The notes under the pieces are model-generated. The model did no database searches and had not been told where the DNA came from. It saw nothing but the letters and a program-made list of their open reading frames with translations. Both the position numbers and the translations under genes were made by a program. Below are positions 12,951-24,627 of a stretch of DNA of 64,000 nucleotides, one piece after another. This stretch comes from Calamus simplicifolius. Taxonomy: Eukaryota > Streptophyta > Magnoliopsida > Arecales > Arecaceae. Where the stretch lies: positions 174,159 through 238,158 of the forward strand of contig UESW01004379.1 in NCBI GenBank assembly GCA_900491605.1. The letters are read 5' to 3'. The stretch's first letter is position 1, and every line of letters begins with the position of its first letter.

Positions 12951-15900
12951 TTATATCATGGAACCAACTCCCATTCTTATCACGTGATCCTTAAAATTCT
13001 TAATTGGCATGCCTTTAGTCAAAGGATCAGCTATCATCAATTCAGTGCTAACGTGTTCTATGACCACTTTATTTTTTTAACACGTTCTCTTATGACTAAA
13101 TACTTAATGTCGATATGTTTACTTCGGCTACCACTCTTATGGTTTTTAGCCAAAAATACAGCAGCTGAATTGTCACAGTACAGTTTAATTGGCCTAGCAA
13201 TAGAGTCAACAATTCTAAGCCCTGAGACGAAACTCTTCAACCATACACCTTGCGATGTAGCCTCAAAACAAGCAACGAACTCCGCTTCCATAGTAGAGGT
13301 AGCAGTCAAAGTTGCTTTGCACTCCTCCATGATATGGCTCCACCAGCTAACATAAATATAAATCCTGATATTGATTTTTGAGAATAAACGCAGCCAGCAA
13401 AGTCCAAATCTGAGTAGCCATCTATCTCCAAATGATCAGTTCGTTTATACATGAGCATGTAGTCCTTAGTCCCTTGAAGATACCTCATGACCTTTTTAGC
13501 AGTTCTTCAGTGGTCTAAACTGGATTACTCTGATATCTTCCCAACATTCCTACTGCAAATGCAATGTCAGGTCTTGTGCAAACCTGAGCATACATTAGGC
13601 TTCCAACAGCTGAAGCATATGGAATGTTGTGCATCTGTTCCCGTTCAAGTTCATTTTTAGGGCACTGGTTCAAAGCGAACTTGTCACCCTTCACTATAGG
13701 TGCAACACTTGGTGAACAATTTTTTATCTGAAATCTCTCCAAGACTTTATTGATATAAGTTTCTTGAGACAATCCTAAAATGCCTCGAGATCTTTCTCTA
13801 TGGATCTTAATGCCAATGACATAAGATGCCTCACTCATATCTTTCATATCAAAATTTTTGGAGAGAAATTGTTTCACCTCATATAGCAACCCTTTATCAT
13901 TGGTTGCAAGTAGAATGTCATCCACATATATGACCAAGAAACAAATTTTGCTCCCACTAACCTTCTGGTATATACATTGATCCATGATGTTCTCTTCAAA
14001 ACCAAAGGAAGAGATCACATCATGAAATTTTAAATACCACTGACGTGAGGCTTGTTTCAATCCATATATGGATTTCTTAAGCTTGCAAACCAAATGCTCA
14101 CTATCACCAGAGGAAAATCCTTCAGGCTGTTTCATGTAAACCTCTTCCTCTAGATCTCCATTAAGGAATCCAGTTTTCACATCCATTTGATGTAACTCAA
14201 AATCAAAATGAGCTACCAATGCCATAATTATTCGGAGAGAATCTTTCTTGGATACAAGAGAAAATGTCTCCATGTAGTCGATTCCTTCCCTTGAGTGAAT
14301 CCTTTGGCAATGAGTCTTTCTTTATATCTTTCAATGTTGCCTTGTGAGTCTTTCTTTATTTTAAAGATCCATCTACATCCAATGGCTTTTACACCATCAG
14401 GCAACTCAACAAGATCCCAGACTCGATTAGATGCCATAGATTCCATCTCGTCCTTCATGGCATTGTACCACAAGTTTGATTCCTTAGAACTCATGGCTTG
14501 TGAAAACGTTTCAGGATCATTTTTGGCTCCAATGTTATAGTTAGATTCATGTAGATACACAATATAATCACTAGAATTGCTGATTTCTTTATTCTAGTTG
14601 ATCTTCTTAATGTTGTGTCAATGACCTCTTGAGGAGTATCTTGCACAACTGATTGTTGATGAACAACATGATCTTCTAGATTACCATCAGCTTGTGAAAT
14701 CTCAATGACTGGTTGTTGAGCACTTAATTGAGTTTGAGGAGTGCTATAAATAACAACCAATCCCTCACTTGAAGTGGAAGCTGGAATATCTAAATGATCT
14801 TTCTCAGAAGAAGCCAAATACTGAGATTGATCACTCCCACTGATCAAGTCATTCTCAAGAAATTTTGCATTTCTTGATTCCACAATCCTAGTGCTGTGAG
14901 ATGGACAATAAAATCTATAACCCTTGGACTTCTCAGCATATCCAATAAAATATCCACTAATAGTCCTTGGGTCTAGTTTCTTTTCTTGTGGATTATAGAT
15001 TCTTACTTCAGATGGGCATCCCCAAACACGTATATGTTGCAAACTTGGTTGCCAACCTTTAAATCACTCAAATGGCTTTTGGAAACAGCCTTTGTTGGAA
15101 CCCGATTTAATATATACACAGCAGTTTTAAGAGCTTCAGTCCACAAGGATTTAGGTAAGTTGGAGCTGACAATCATGCTCCTTACCATGTCCAATAATGT
15201 CCGATTTCTCCTTTTAGCTACACCGTTTTGGTCAGGAGACCCTGGCATGGTGTATTGTGCAACAATTCCATTTTCTTCAAGAAACCGAGCAAACGGACCA
15301 GGTGCTTGTCCATTCTCAGTGTATCTACCATAATATTCTCACCTCTATCTGACCTCACAATTTTAATTTGCTTGTCGCATTGTTTCTCTACTTCTGCCTT
15401 AAATACCTTAAAGGCATCTAATGCTTCGTTCTTATTATGAAGCAGGTAGAGATACATATATCGTGAATAGTCATCAATAAATGAGATGAAGTATCTCTGA
15501 CCATACGAGTCCATATCTGGGCTACAATATCCGTATGTATGATCTCCAATATTTTCGAACTTCTCTTGGCATCTTTTTGGACTTGTTGGTTTGCTTTCCC
15601 TTTATACAGTTCACACAAGTGCCAAAATCAGTAAAATCAAGAGTATCAAGTACTCCATCTTTTACTAATCTTTTAATTCTCTCAATGGAGATATGATCTA
15701 ATCTCCGATGCCACAAAATAGAGGAATTCTCATTCATAACACATCTTTTCATACCAGTTTGGGCGTGCATCACATTATAGGTGGTATTATTTTTCAAATT
15801 AATTTGAAAAAGATTGTCGGACAATGTACCATTCCCAATAAGCTTAGATTTATAAAATAAATCAACATAGCTTTTATTAAAATTAAAGGAGTATCCTGCT

Positions 15901-17040
15901 GGTACAAGCCTTGATAATGAAATCAAATTTCTAGAGAAACTTGGAATATAAAATGTCTTTTCTAAATCTAAAACAAAACCAGAATCTAAAATAAGTCTGC
16001 ACGTCCCAATCGCTTCCACATGTGAACCCATCTTGTTTCCTGAATAGATGCTTTGTTCACTTCCCAATGGTTTCCTTTGATTTAGAAAACCCTAAAGGTA
16101 TTTGAAACATGGATTGTAGAACCAGAATCAATCCACCATGTGTTATGACATATAACCAAATTGGATTCATGACATACGAATGAGGTTAGAGTACCTTTCT
16201 TGTCAAGCCAAGCTTTGAATTTGAGACAATCTTTCTTTATATGCCCTTTCTTCTTGCAAAAGAAGCACTTGGACTCCTTCTTGTCTTCTGTATGGATGGA
16301 TACTTTACCCTTTCCTTTGCGTTTGGCTTTGGAGCTTTAGTCTTTCTCTGAGTGACTAAACATGTACTTTCTCTCATTTCCAAAATCAGCCTCCCTTCCT
16401 CTTGAACACACATGGTTAGAAGTTCATTAATTGACCATTTGTCCTTATGTGTGTTGTAAGATATTTTGAAGGGACTATACTGCTGTGGAAGTGAGCTCAA
16501 AATAAAATGCACCAAAAAAGATTCTGACATCTCAACCTCTAGGGATTTCAACTGAGCCGCAATGTCCCTCATCTTCATGATGTGCTCACGCACACCTCCA
16601 ACAACAGTGAGCTTCATTGATGATAATTTTGTCATTAGGGTGCTAGCCAGTGCCTTATCTGAAGACTCAAATTATGCATCAATCGCCTTCAGAAGTTCCT
16701 TGATATTTTTGCACTCAGGAATTGAACCACGTATACTAGCAGAAATCTTAGTACGTATGAACATCATACTGAGGCGATTGGATCTCTCCCATCGTTCATA
16801 CGCAGCAATCTCAGCCTGAGTGCTAGTAGATATAACCGAATGTGGTTCATCCTTCCTAATAGCATAATCAATATCCATGCACCCTAATTGAAGAAGAATT
16901 CTCTCCTTCCATAATTTATAATTATCACCACTTAAATCGGAAACGTCACATTTCATATCAAAAATATTAACAGGCAAAATAGCTGCATAAAAAAAATGAT
17001 GTTCATGTAACTGAATTTGAGGCATATAACTTGATGTCAT
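12951..17040 (-). pseudogene. Copia-2 gag-pol polyprotein, broken
   Basis: On the minus strand gag starts at 17040 (MTSSYMPQIQLHEHH) and meets an in-frame stop at 16672-16674. It continues in the same frame to a CCHC region near 16250, where the frame shifts. The protease/GAG-pre-integrase part is at 16067-15522 (LWHRRLDHIS, then CVNCIKGKQ). The integrase core at 15618-15003 keeps HTDI and RSDRG, but the residue at the catalytic Glu position is Lys (NGVAKRRNR). Reverse transcriptase at 14560-13515 has YVDDILLATND. RNase H runs from 13488 to about 13058, and the tail ends with a stop at 12951. Stops, shifts and the changed integrase residue make it non-autonomous. Confidence 0.9.
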
Positions 17041-18648
17041 GTCTTACCAATGTAAACATGCAATAACATAAATCAATAACATACAATAACTACCTGTGGG
17101 CTAAGTTATTATACTCAAATAGACTCATTAACTTAATGATGTGACTAACAAATTATATTCCTTTCTTAATTCCTGTGGGTAATTAAGAAAATAATTTGTT
17201 ATCGCATCCTAATTAATTATATCAGTGCAATAAAAATTTCTGTGGGATAAGATTCATTACATTAATATAATTAGTCACAATTAATGTCATCTAACCTTAT
17301 GTGATCTTTGCAACTCAATATATAATTTTGATTAATCAAAGATGCTGTAGCTACTCCTCAATTAATCAAAATCATATTGATCACATGACATTCGAATCCC
17401 ATTATATGCATATAGATTAACCAATTTAGCATGATTATTAGGTAGTGATCTTAATTAACGTAATATTTCCAAATCAAGATCTGGGTTAATCAAATTGGAT
17501 AGGCCAGTGAAAGAGAAGTGGGGGTCCCCCGTTGCTTTCCTTAGGTCAGTCAACGGAACCAATTAAGTAACCACAATCTCTTTACTTTTCTAGACACCAA
17601 TTGACCAATTAGACCTTGAAAGGATTTGCACTGTGATTTTCACACTACCACCAAATTCATGCGTAGAATAAATCTAATATGCAAAAAGGAGACACCATTT
17701 CAATTATCTATTTAATGAATTTTAAAATTATCATCTTAAAGAAAATTTTTTGTTAATTAAAACACGTCGGCCGTAGCTCATTATTCCCTTGGGCTAGTCT
17801 ATGCAAAACACCGTAGGCATAGAGACTCAGGAGGCATATTTTAATACAAAAATTTTAAACTTAAGAATTAAATGATAAAACCAATCATATCATATGATAC
17901 AATATTAAATAGATAATAGATGCATTTAAAATTTAACCAATCAATTTGATTTTCTTTCTCTTGAGAAAATCGAAGGACCCATAGGCGAGAAATCGAAACC
18001 GCAACAGACGTTTTCTCTCTTTAATAGGTCACCGCATGTGGTTATGGAAGCCACTTTTTTCTCTTACGTTACCACTCCGCTTGTGAGCAAAAACCAAAAC
18101 CTGACGAAAGAAAATCAGGATGGCCAAGAAAAAAAGGAACAATAGAGAGGAAAAACCTCGACTGTAGATTTGAACATGAGATCTCCGTAAGCCCTTTTTT
18201 TATTGCCAGAGAGCGGCCAAGAAAATTCCAAGCTTTTTCGAATAGGCAACGTTTTCTAATATCAAGCTATAAATTAGGTGCTCAAAATTCTGAAACAATA
18301 AATCGAAATGAAGAACCGAGAAGAAAAAATTGGAACCATAAATGTAGGATTAAAAGGAAAAAACAAAGAGTAACCACCTCTCAAACAAACTTCATGGCGA
18401 TCTATTAACTCTCCCGATATGTAGGTAGTTGGGTAAAACGCACCAAGGTACTACCAATAGTCTCCCTTTGGTGTGTCCCTAATATCCCTACCACACATTC
18501 GTTGGGTCAAATAATCCAGGGTACTACCAGTAGCCTCCCCTTGGATTATCCCTATGTAAGAGAAATAGAGACCAGAAAAAAAAACTTGAATAATAAAATA
18601 ATCAAATCTGAAATACTCACAATAAAAAAATAAGGCAGGGGTATAATG
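17041..18648 (-). other. Copia-2 untranslated leader
   Basis: Roughly 1.6 kb between primer binding site and gag with no gene. It contains a stretch (18400-18560) repeating ACTACCAATAG/ACTACCAGTAG blocks, whose counterpart follows the isolated LTR at 24085-24260. Confidence 0.8.
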
Positions 18649-18659
18649 CTCTGATACCA
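18649..18659 (-). other. Copia-2 primer binding site
   Basis: Minus-strand TGGTATCAGAG begins three bases inside the 5' LTR and matches the 3' end of plant initiator tRNA-Met, the usual Copia primer. Confidence 0.92.
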
Positions 18660-18661
18660 AC

Positions 18662-19247
18662 TGTTAGAAAACTATTAACAATCTATACAATATTGCATAG
18701 AGTTAATAGTTAGGATCTTTTTTATTACCTCCAGCCATTGCTTTCGATCTACCTCTAGAAGATCCGAATCAGGATCTCAATCTTCCTCTCGATGAATCTT
18801 GATCTTCCTCCTCTCGATGGATCTTGATCTTCCTCTCAATGGATCTTGATCTTCCTCCTCTCGATGGATCTTGATCTTCTTCTCGAGGAACCTTGATTGA
18901 GTGCTTCCAATCAATGAGCCATCGCACTCTGATGGTGTATGCCCTCAGGATATACTCTTGATCAGGGACCCAATGCCTCCGCTTGTTTTTGGTTTTTCTT
19001 TCGATAACATTGTGTTATCGAAAGCCTTAGAAGGGATCTCTATTTAAAGAGATATCTTAATTCCCTTCCACCGCCTACTCCCATCAAGTAGGCGTTTAAG
19101 CATTTAACACTATTTAATCCACTGCAGGCGTTTAAGCGTTTAACACTATTTAAGAGATTCTGTTACCACTCATTAACCAGTGGATGGAATAGAGAATTAT
19201 CCGACGATTAAGCTAAAATAGGACCATCTTCTAAACGGGATACTACA
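18662..19247 (-). repeat. Copia-2 5' LTR (586 bp)
   Basis: Same termini as the LTR at 11986-12641 and nearly identical outside the minisatellite. The inverted-repeat pair TTTCGATAACAT...GTTATCGAAA lies around 19000-19025. Confidence 0.95.
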
Positions 19248-19252
19248 TCAAC

Positions 19253-20880
19253 TCCAATGTTGCTGATGGAGCCAGCCTTGTAGTGGCTCTGCCGAAGTTC
19301 ATTGATGTGCTTAATTTTTTGACAATCTCAGACTTGGTCTCCTCCTCTACCGTGATAACTAAAATAAAATATTTTCAAATATATTTTTTTTGGCATCATT
19401 CCATAAGATAATGGCTCCTTTTTACCATCAAAATGGTTAGTATATGTATTATACGTGCTCATTTAATTCTAGATAAAGAAAAACTTTTTAGTGTAACGAC
19501 TAAAAAAATATTGGGATTTGTTTTGATATTATATTAATTTTAAGATTTAAGCTAAAAATTTCTTTAAAAATATTGAATTCAAATTGTATTTTTTAAAAAT
19601 ATAAAAATATTTTTTTATAAATTTAAAAAATTAGAACAACAATCAAGTCATATCTTGGTCCAATTAGGTCACGTGCTTGTGGGCTGTGCTAGCACAGCTC
19701 ATAATAGTAGTTGTAGTAGACCAGTATAGTGTGATGGTTCAATGTATCAGTTGTGCTATCATGGCATGATCTATTTCGATAATTTTATGTACGTAGTCAT
19801 ATTGCAAATCAAGTTTATCTAAATGGCTTCTTGTATAGAATTTTTTCATAAAAAATAATTTTTCTCAAGAATATATGAGGATTTTTTTGAATAAAAATAA
19901 TATTCAAAATTTTAAAATTTTAGGAATGGAGAAACAGTTGATTGGGACCTTAGGATTCTCTTTTTAGAAATTTTTTTAGGTATTGGTGTTCTTTTCAATA
20001 TTTTTTCCTAATATTGGTTTGATTTTAAGATGCAACTTTTTCTCTAAGCAATGATAATTGTTAAAATAAAAAAATATAAATATTAACAATTTTAAATTTT
20101 TGGAAGAAGATAAATAGTAGATTGGGACTTTGAATTCTTCTTGCGCACATTTACGTCATATTAGAATAAGGATAAAATTTTATCGCATAAAATTAGCAAT
20201 CCTATTGAATAAAGGATAATTTACTTCATCCCAATAGTTACTTTTATTTCAATCCTATTTTACTACTATTTTATTTTTTCACCTTTGTTCTTAACCTCAG
20301 TAACACATAAATATATAGTGTTTGACTTTTTTTAAGGTTATAATTATTAAAGTAAAAATCCAAAATTCATTTCAATACTATCTAATAACAAGTAGCATTA
20401 GAGATGATAATAGAATGGATTTATGATGGAGGATACATTTTTTATCCTCAACCCTACTATCTACCTCTGCTCTTTTCCTTCATCCCCATCCCTATAGTTC
20501 CTATTTCTTGCTAAATTTTTATTTCTTATTTATTTTATTTTTAAAATTGAACCATCAATTTTTGGCCTATTTTATATAAAAACACTTATTTAAAACTTAA
20601 AATTTATTATAAATTAGCAAACATCAAAAATAATTAAAATATCCAAAGTTAAGAGTGTAAATTCAATATATAAGAGTTCAAATTTAATATTTATATTAAA
20701 AATAATTTAATATTTTGGAAATGGGTTTAAGGATGGAGATCTCAATTTTTATTCTTGCCCATGAGCCATGAATCTTATGGGCTTTTAAAAACATTCCTTA
20801 TTCCATCTTGATCTTCATTTAATCTCTTTAAACCATCCTCATCAGGATGGTTCTCTGGAGGGATGGAATTTTTCTTTCGC
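19253..20880. other. AT-rich spacer of unit B, no gene seen
   Basis: Duplicate of about 760-2390 with scattered indels. No supported gene. Confidence 0.7.
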
Positions 20881-20881
20881 C

Positions 20882-21151
20882 ATGTCAATCTTTAGCCGAA
20901 TCATTTTTGCTCTAATCGGTTTGTTGCTTGCATTCTACATCAGATGTGAGATGGGTATTCTCCTTCCACCTTGTTCTCTCTCTTATGCTATTCTTTTCGT
21001 AATCCTACCCTTTTCGCACATCCGGTGCAACCGTTCTTTGGAGTTCGCTACCATTCTCTCAGTTCGGCTTTCCTTTCCCAATTTCGGGCTTTTTCTTTCC
21101 CAACCAGTCTCGCATCTGAAACGTGCGTCTGTTCCCGTCCCGATTAAATAA
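20882..21151 (+). CDS. Small uncharacterised ORF, possibly membrane protein
   Basis: An 89-codon open frame starting MSIFSRIIFALIGLLLAFY, whose first about 20 residues would form a hydrophobic segment, followed by a second hydrophobic stretch (SYAILFVILPF). I do not recognise a family. The unit-A copy is interrupted, which argues against strong constraint. The upstream region contains a GAGGGATGGAATTT block but no clear promoter. It may be an exon of something larger or chance. Confidence 0.2.
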   Translation: MSIFSRIIFALIGLLLAFYIRCEMGILLPPCSLSYAILFVILPFSHIRCNRSLEFATILSVRLSFPNFGLFLSQPVSHLKRASVPVPIK

Positions 21152-21821
21152 AAGAGACTTTGAGACCATTTGCATCAGACTGGTCTCAATGCGCTCATCC
21201 ATTATATCTACATGGAATTAAACTGATCATTGGGTTCCTTTTTGATCTACCTAATTTGTATGCTATTTGAGTTACGATTAAAACATTATCAATTATATGA
21301 GCATAAGCCCTAAATTAATTTTATATCAATTTTTTATCAATTATATGAGCATAATTTTTTATATTAATAATTTTTCAAAATGATTAAATTTTATTATTTT
21401 AAATATTATTTATTTTTATATAAACACTTAAAAACTGAAAATTGAATCTACAGCTCAATAGATTGCTGTGGATCGTAATCAGGCCTGGATACGAGTTGGG
21501 CATGGATCAGATTTCTGAAACAAATTTTAGGCCTAAACCCAGGTCCAGAAATATTATGGACTGGGCTCAACACCGTCTGGCCCACTTTCATGCCCGCCTT
21601 GGATCCACCAGGAAAGAATAAACTAATAAATAATGAAGGTATTTGAATTCACAAAAAAAAAAAAAAAAAAATCAAGATAACCAATCTGAACATCAACGAG
21701 TTCATCAGTTCATCAGCCAACATAAACTTGTGATTTAGATTATCAATGTTAAGACAGTAGGAGAAGAAGAAGAAGAAAAAAATTACAATCCAGTAGAAAC
21801 AAGCAGAGAGCAGAGCTTAGA

Positions 21822-22526
21822 CTATGTAGAGGCCGGCATCTCATGACGACAAAGCGGACAAAGATGACTTTTCGCTAGCCACTGCATGATACAGGCATCA
21901 TGGAAAATATGTTTGCAAGGCATCCGAATCACTTCCATCTCAATCTCAAAATCCTCCATGCATATGGAGCACTCTTTCTGTTCAAACTCATCTCCAACGT
22001 CATTATAATACTTCACCACCTCCAACTCCCTGATGGAAGCCTCGGACGCCGAGACACCACCAAATTCTCCTCCATCTCCATCAATTCCTAATGACTCCGG
22101 CTCAACCATCTCGTCTTCTTCCCCATCATCGACCAATCGCCAACCCATGCTGTGGATATGTATCTCGACATTTAGTTTCAACTCTTGGACTCCAGCACCG
22201 AGAGCGTTTTGTCCTGCCATAGCAGCGAATTCGGCGAGCTTCTCCTCCCAGAACCACCGAGTCTCCACATCGTTGTAGCCCACGTTGTAAACGACTTCAG
22301 AAATCATATCGTAAAGAGCTCGCTCATCCACCAAGTGGCCGAGGTGCAAGCCAAACCTAAAATAATCGGGCCGAACAGCTAACCTATGACCTCCATCATA
22401 GAATTTGTAGACTTTAAGGTGGATGTCCACAGGGGTCATTGGCCTTGCTAATGGCTCCAAATCTCTTCCCGTAGACAAAGCGCTGAGATACATAGTGGTT
22501 GCGCCAAAATTGAACGTGATGGCCAT
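21822..22526 (-). CDS. RING-H2 finger protein, probable E3 ubiquitin ligase
   Basis: A single-exon, 234-residue protein starting MAITFNFGATTMYLSALSTG. The C-terminal residues 186-226 form a full C3H2C3 RING-H2 finger: C186-x2-C189-x14-C204-x-H206-x2-H209-x2-C212-x10-C223-x2-C226, with the usual Trp before the last Cys pair. This fold binds two zinc ions and recruits ubiquitin-conjugating enzymes, so the product is inferred to be a ubiquitin ligase. No membrane segment or signal peptide is evident, so it is probably soluble. The about 100-residue N-terminal part is unlike domains I know and an acidic stretch (DDGEEDEMVEPE) follows it. The start is the first ATG and is shared with the broken copy in unit A. 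It is the only apparently intact host gene in the window. Confidence 0.88.
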   Translation of the reverse strand: MAITFNFGATTMYLSALSTGRDLEPLARPMTPVDIHLKVYKFYDGGHRLAVRPDYFRFGLHLGHLVDERALYDMISEVVYNVGYNDVETRWFWEEKLAEFAAMAGQNALGAGVQELKLNVEIHIHSMGWRLVDDGEEDEMVEPESLGIDGDGGEFGGVSASEASIRELEVVKYYNDVGDEFEQKECSICMEDFEIEMEVIRMPCKHIFHDACIMQWLAKSHLCPLCRHEMPAST

Positions 22527-22660
22527 GAGAGCTTATTCTCAATTCTTCTCTTTAACTCCTCTCGCCGTTTTCGCTCGCTGTGATTCAGAAAAAAAAGCTT
22601 CTTGTGGGAGAAGCGAAGGGTGTGCCCCGGATTATAAATTAATATTACGTTAGTGAATCC
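22527..22660 (-). promoter_or_regulatory. Core promoter and 5' UTR of the RING-H2 gene
   Basis: Read on the minus strand, a TATA-like AATTTATAATCC lies at about 22629-22641, about 105 bases upstream of the ATG. A pyrimidine-poor leader rich in AGCGAA and GAAGAA motifs lies between. The same arrangement is kept in unit A (4062-4195). The assignment is by position and sequence only. Confidence 0.5.
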
Positions 22661-23285
22661 GGCTCTGATTAGGAATCCTAATCTAAATTAGAGTGGGACT
22701 CATTTCCTCGTAGGACTCGACAGGCTTCAACGGTGCTTTCCGTTTATTTGAATATCCTAATCGGATAGCAAACCGCCTATTCTTATCCCTTTTAATTTTT
22801 TTAAAAGAAGATATAGTTATTACTTTCTGAATTAGTGGATAGATATTTTGAAAGTTTATCCTCAAAAAGATCTAGAGATATCTACGGGTGATTAGTGGAT
22901 CTCTTTTCCGCCTCAACTTGAGGAGGAGTAACGTACAAGTATTCAATCAAATCGAATCATGTGAAATCGAGTTGGCATTATTGTAGAGATTGAGGAGTAT
23001 CAAATTCAATCCCATGAAATTAATGAGAATTCAATCAAATAATATCATGAAATCTAGATGGATTGATTCTGGTGATTATTGATCAGGAGCATAAAATCCA
23101 ATCCCATGCAATCAGTATAGCATGATTCTAATGATGATTGAGGAGCATGAAATCCAATCCCAGCATGATTTTATACTTCTATTTCTTGATGCTTGAATTT
23201 TGTACATAATTTTCTACTTTGTAACAATACATATATATACATAAGTTAATAGAAATGCAACCTTGCATTGAGTGAGAAAGTTATT
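22661..23285. other. Spacer, 3' flank of the P450 locus in unit B
   Basis: Duplicate of about 4200-4830, including the degenerate GAATCCAATCCCATG-type repeats. No gene is seen. Confidence 0.6.
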
Positions 23286-23634
23286 TTTTCCAAAGACTTG
23301 GAAAACATCATCTCTTGCACGCGCCTGCCAGCTAGGATGCATGCCCAGTGCAACCAGCATCCACGTGAGAAGAACCGATGTTGTCTCGTGCCCAGCGAAG
23401 TAGAACAGCTTGCATTCCTCAATCACATCTTCAATGGTCATCCCCGGAAATTTGGAGCCTCCGTTTTCCTGGGAGTGTCTAAAATTTGATTCTAACAGCA
23501 GGCCCAGCAAGTCATCATTGCTGGTTCCTTCCTTCCTAATTGCCATCTCGCTCTGCCCAATCATTCTCCTAGGAAGTGATCGAATCTCTGCATCGATATC
23601 TTTCATTCTCTTGTTGTTCTTGGTAGGCAGAAAT
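23286..23634 (-). pseudogene. CYP72-like P450 exon 4, unit B fragment
   Basis: Minus-strand exon with an open frame through the I-helix. It includes the oxygen-activation motif as FAGHETTSVLLTW and, upstream, MKDIDAEIRSLPRRMI. The frame is intact here, unlike in unit C. The splice acceptor AG precedes 23634. At the other edge the sequence jumps from GGAAAAAA directly into the P450 3' flank, so exon 5 with the heme-binding Cys is missing. Together with the LTR inserted in intron 3, this leaves a single orphan exon that cannot make an enzyme. Confidence 0.85.
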
Positions 23635-23704
23635 CTGTGCTAATGGTTCAATTCTTTCGGTATCAATTCAATTTTCATTATCAATTATGTTGACAAGTGT
23701 CTAT

Positions 23705-24260
23705 TGTTGGTTTTTCTCTATTAAGTCTATCAGTCAGATATGACTAAGGTGGTTCTATATTTTGATCTTAAGGGATTAAGTGAATTCAAAATTTGAATTC
23801 ACGATTGAGGTAAGAATCCCTCAACCATATCCATTTAAAGCGGCGCCCTCTATGATGGACAGATAAGACATAAAGGTTTATAAAATGGGTAGGTTCCTGC
23901 GCCTGATCTCATCGAGAAAGTTTACACCATCGCTAAGAGATACCGCAACCGCAAGGTTTGGAAGATCTTTACCCTCATCTGAAATAAAATTAGGTATTTA
24001 TCGATCTTGGTCCCATATTTCTGCAGGGATCAATATACTGTGAAACAATCTTTGTATGATTTATTTGATAAAAGGGACAAGGTATTCTTGATCTCTATTT
24101 CTCTCATTTAGGGATAGTCCAAAGGGGAGGCTACTGGTAGTTATGGTAGGGATATTAGGGACGTACTAATAAGGGACGTACTAATAACGGAGGCTGTTGT
24201 AGTACCTTGGTGCGTTTGACCCAACTACCTGCGTACCGGGAGAGTTAATAGGTCATCTAG
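23705..24260 (+). mobile_element. Copia-1-type LTR plus leader fragment
   Basis: An LTR at 23705-24040 begins TGTTGG and matches the Copia-1 3' LTR (10261-10660). Sequence at 24085-24260 matches the leader of Copia-2 (reverse of 18400-18560). The left flank is P450 intron 3 ending GTGTCTAT. No coding part follows. This looks like the 5' end of a Copia-1 copy whose remainder is gone. Confidence 0.75.
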
Positions 24261-24510
24261 AATCATCTCAAAGGGCATTAGATCTGATAAACTCTTAATA
24301 TTCAGTTTATTTAATTTAGTTTTATTTAAGAGATTGATCGGTAAGATTTATGCCATAAAACATGTACATATCTGCCTCACCCTTTTTGAATATAGTTTAA
24401 ATAAAAGATAAATTCAAATATCTCGCGATTAAATCACCATGAGATGAAGAAGCATTTCGCTTCGGATATGTACACGAAATGAGGACGAATGAAAAACATC
24501 TCTTACAGAA

Positions 24511-24627
24511 AATATACAGACAATATAGAATTAAAAAAAAGACCGTGGCATTTAAAAAAAAGGGAAGAAATATACAGACAATATAGAATTAAAAAAAAAG
24601 ACCGTGGCATTTAAAAAAAAGGGAAGG
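24511..24627. repeat. 58-bp tandem duplication
   Basis: Two adjacent copies starting AATATACAGACAATATAG at 24511 and 24569, each ending in an A-run and GGGAAG. They are almost identical. Confidence 0.9.

Larger units (their letters stand above)
11986..19247 (-). mobile_element. Copia-2, complete minus-strand LTR retrotransposon
   Basis: 7262-bp element with TG...CA LTRs at 11986-12641 and 18662-19247, a 5-bp TCAAC target duplication, a primer binding site complementary to initiator tRNA-Met (TGGTATCAGAG, minus strand), and a polypurine tract (AAGTGGGAGAA, minus strand). A 1.6-kb leader precedes gag. All Copia domains are present but contain stops and frameshifts. The unoccupied site in unit A shows that insertion followed the segmental duplication. 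Confidence 0.97.
11247..24040. repeat. Segmental tandem duplication, unit B
   Basis: Second copy of the unit starting at position 1, interrupted by Copia-2 at 11986-19247. It carries the intact RING-H2 gene and P450 exon 4. It lacks P450 exon 5, which is deleted between two TTTCCAAA-type stretches near 23285. It ends at an LTR inserted in P450 intron 3. Confidence 0.9.
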
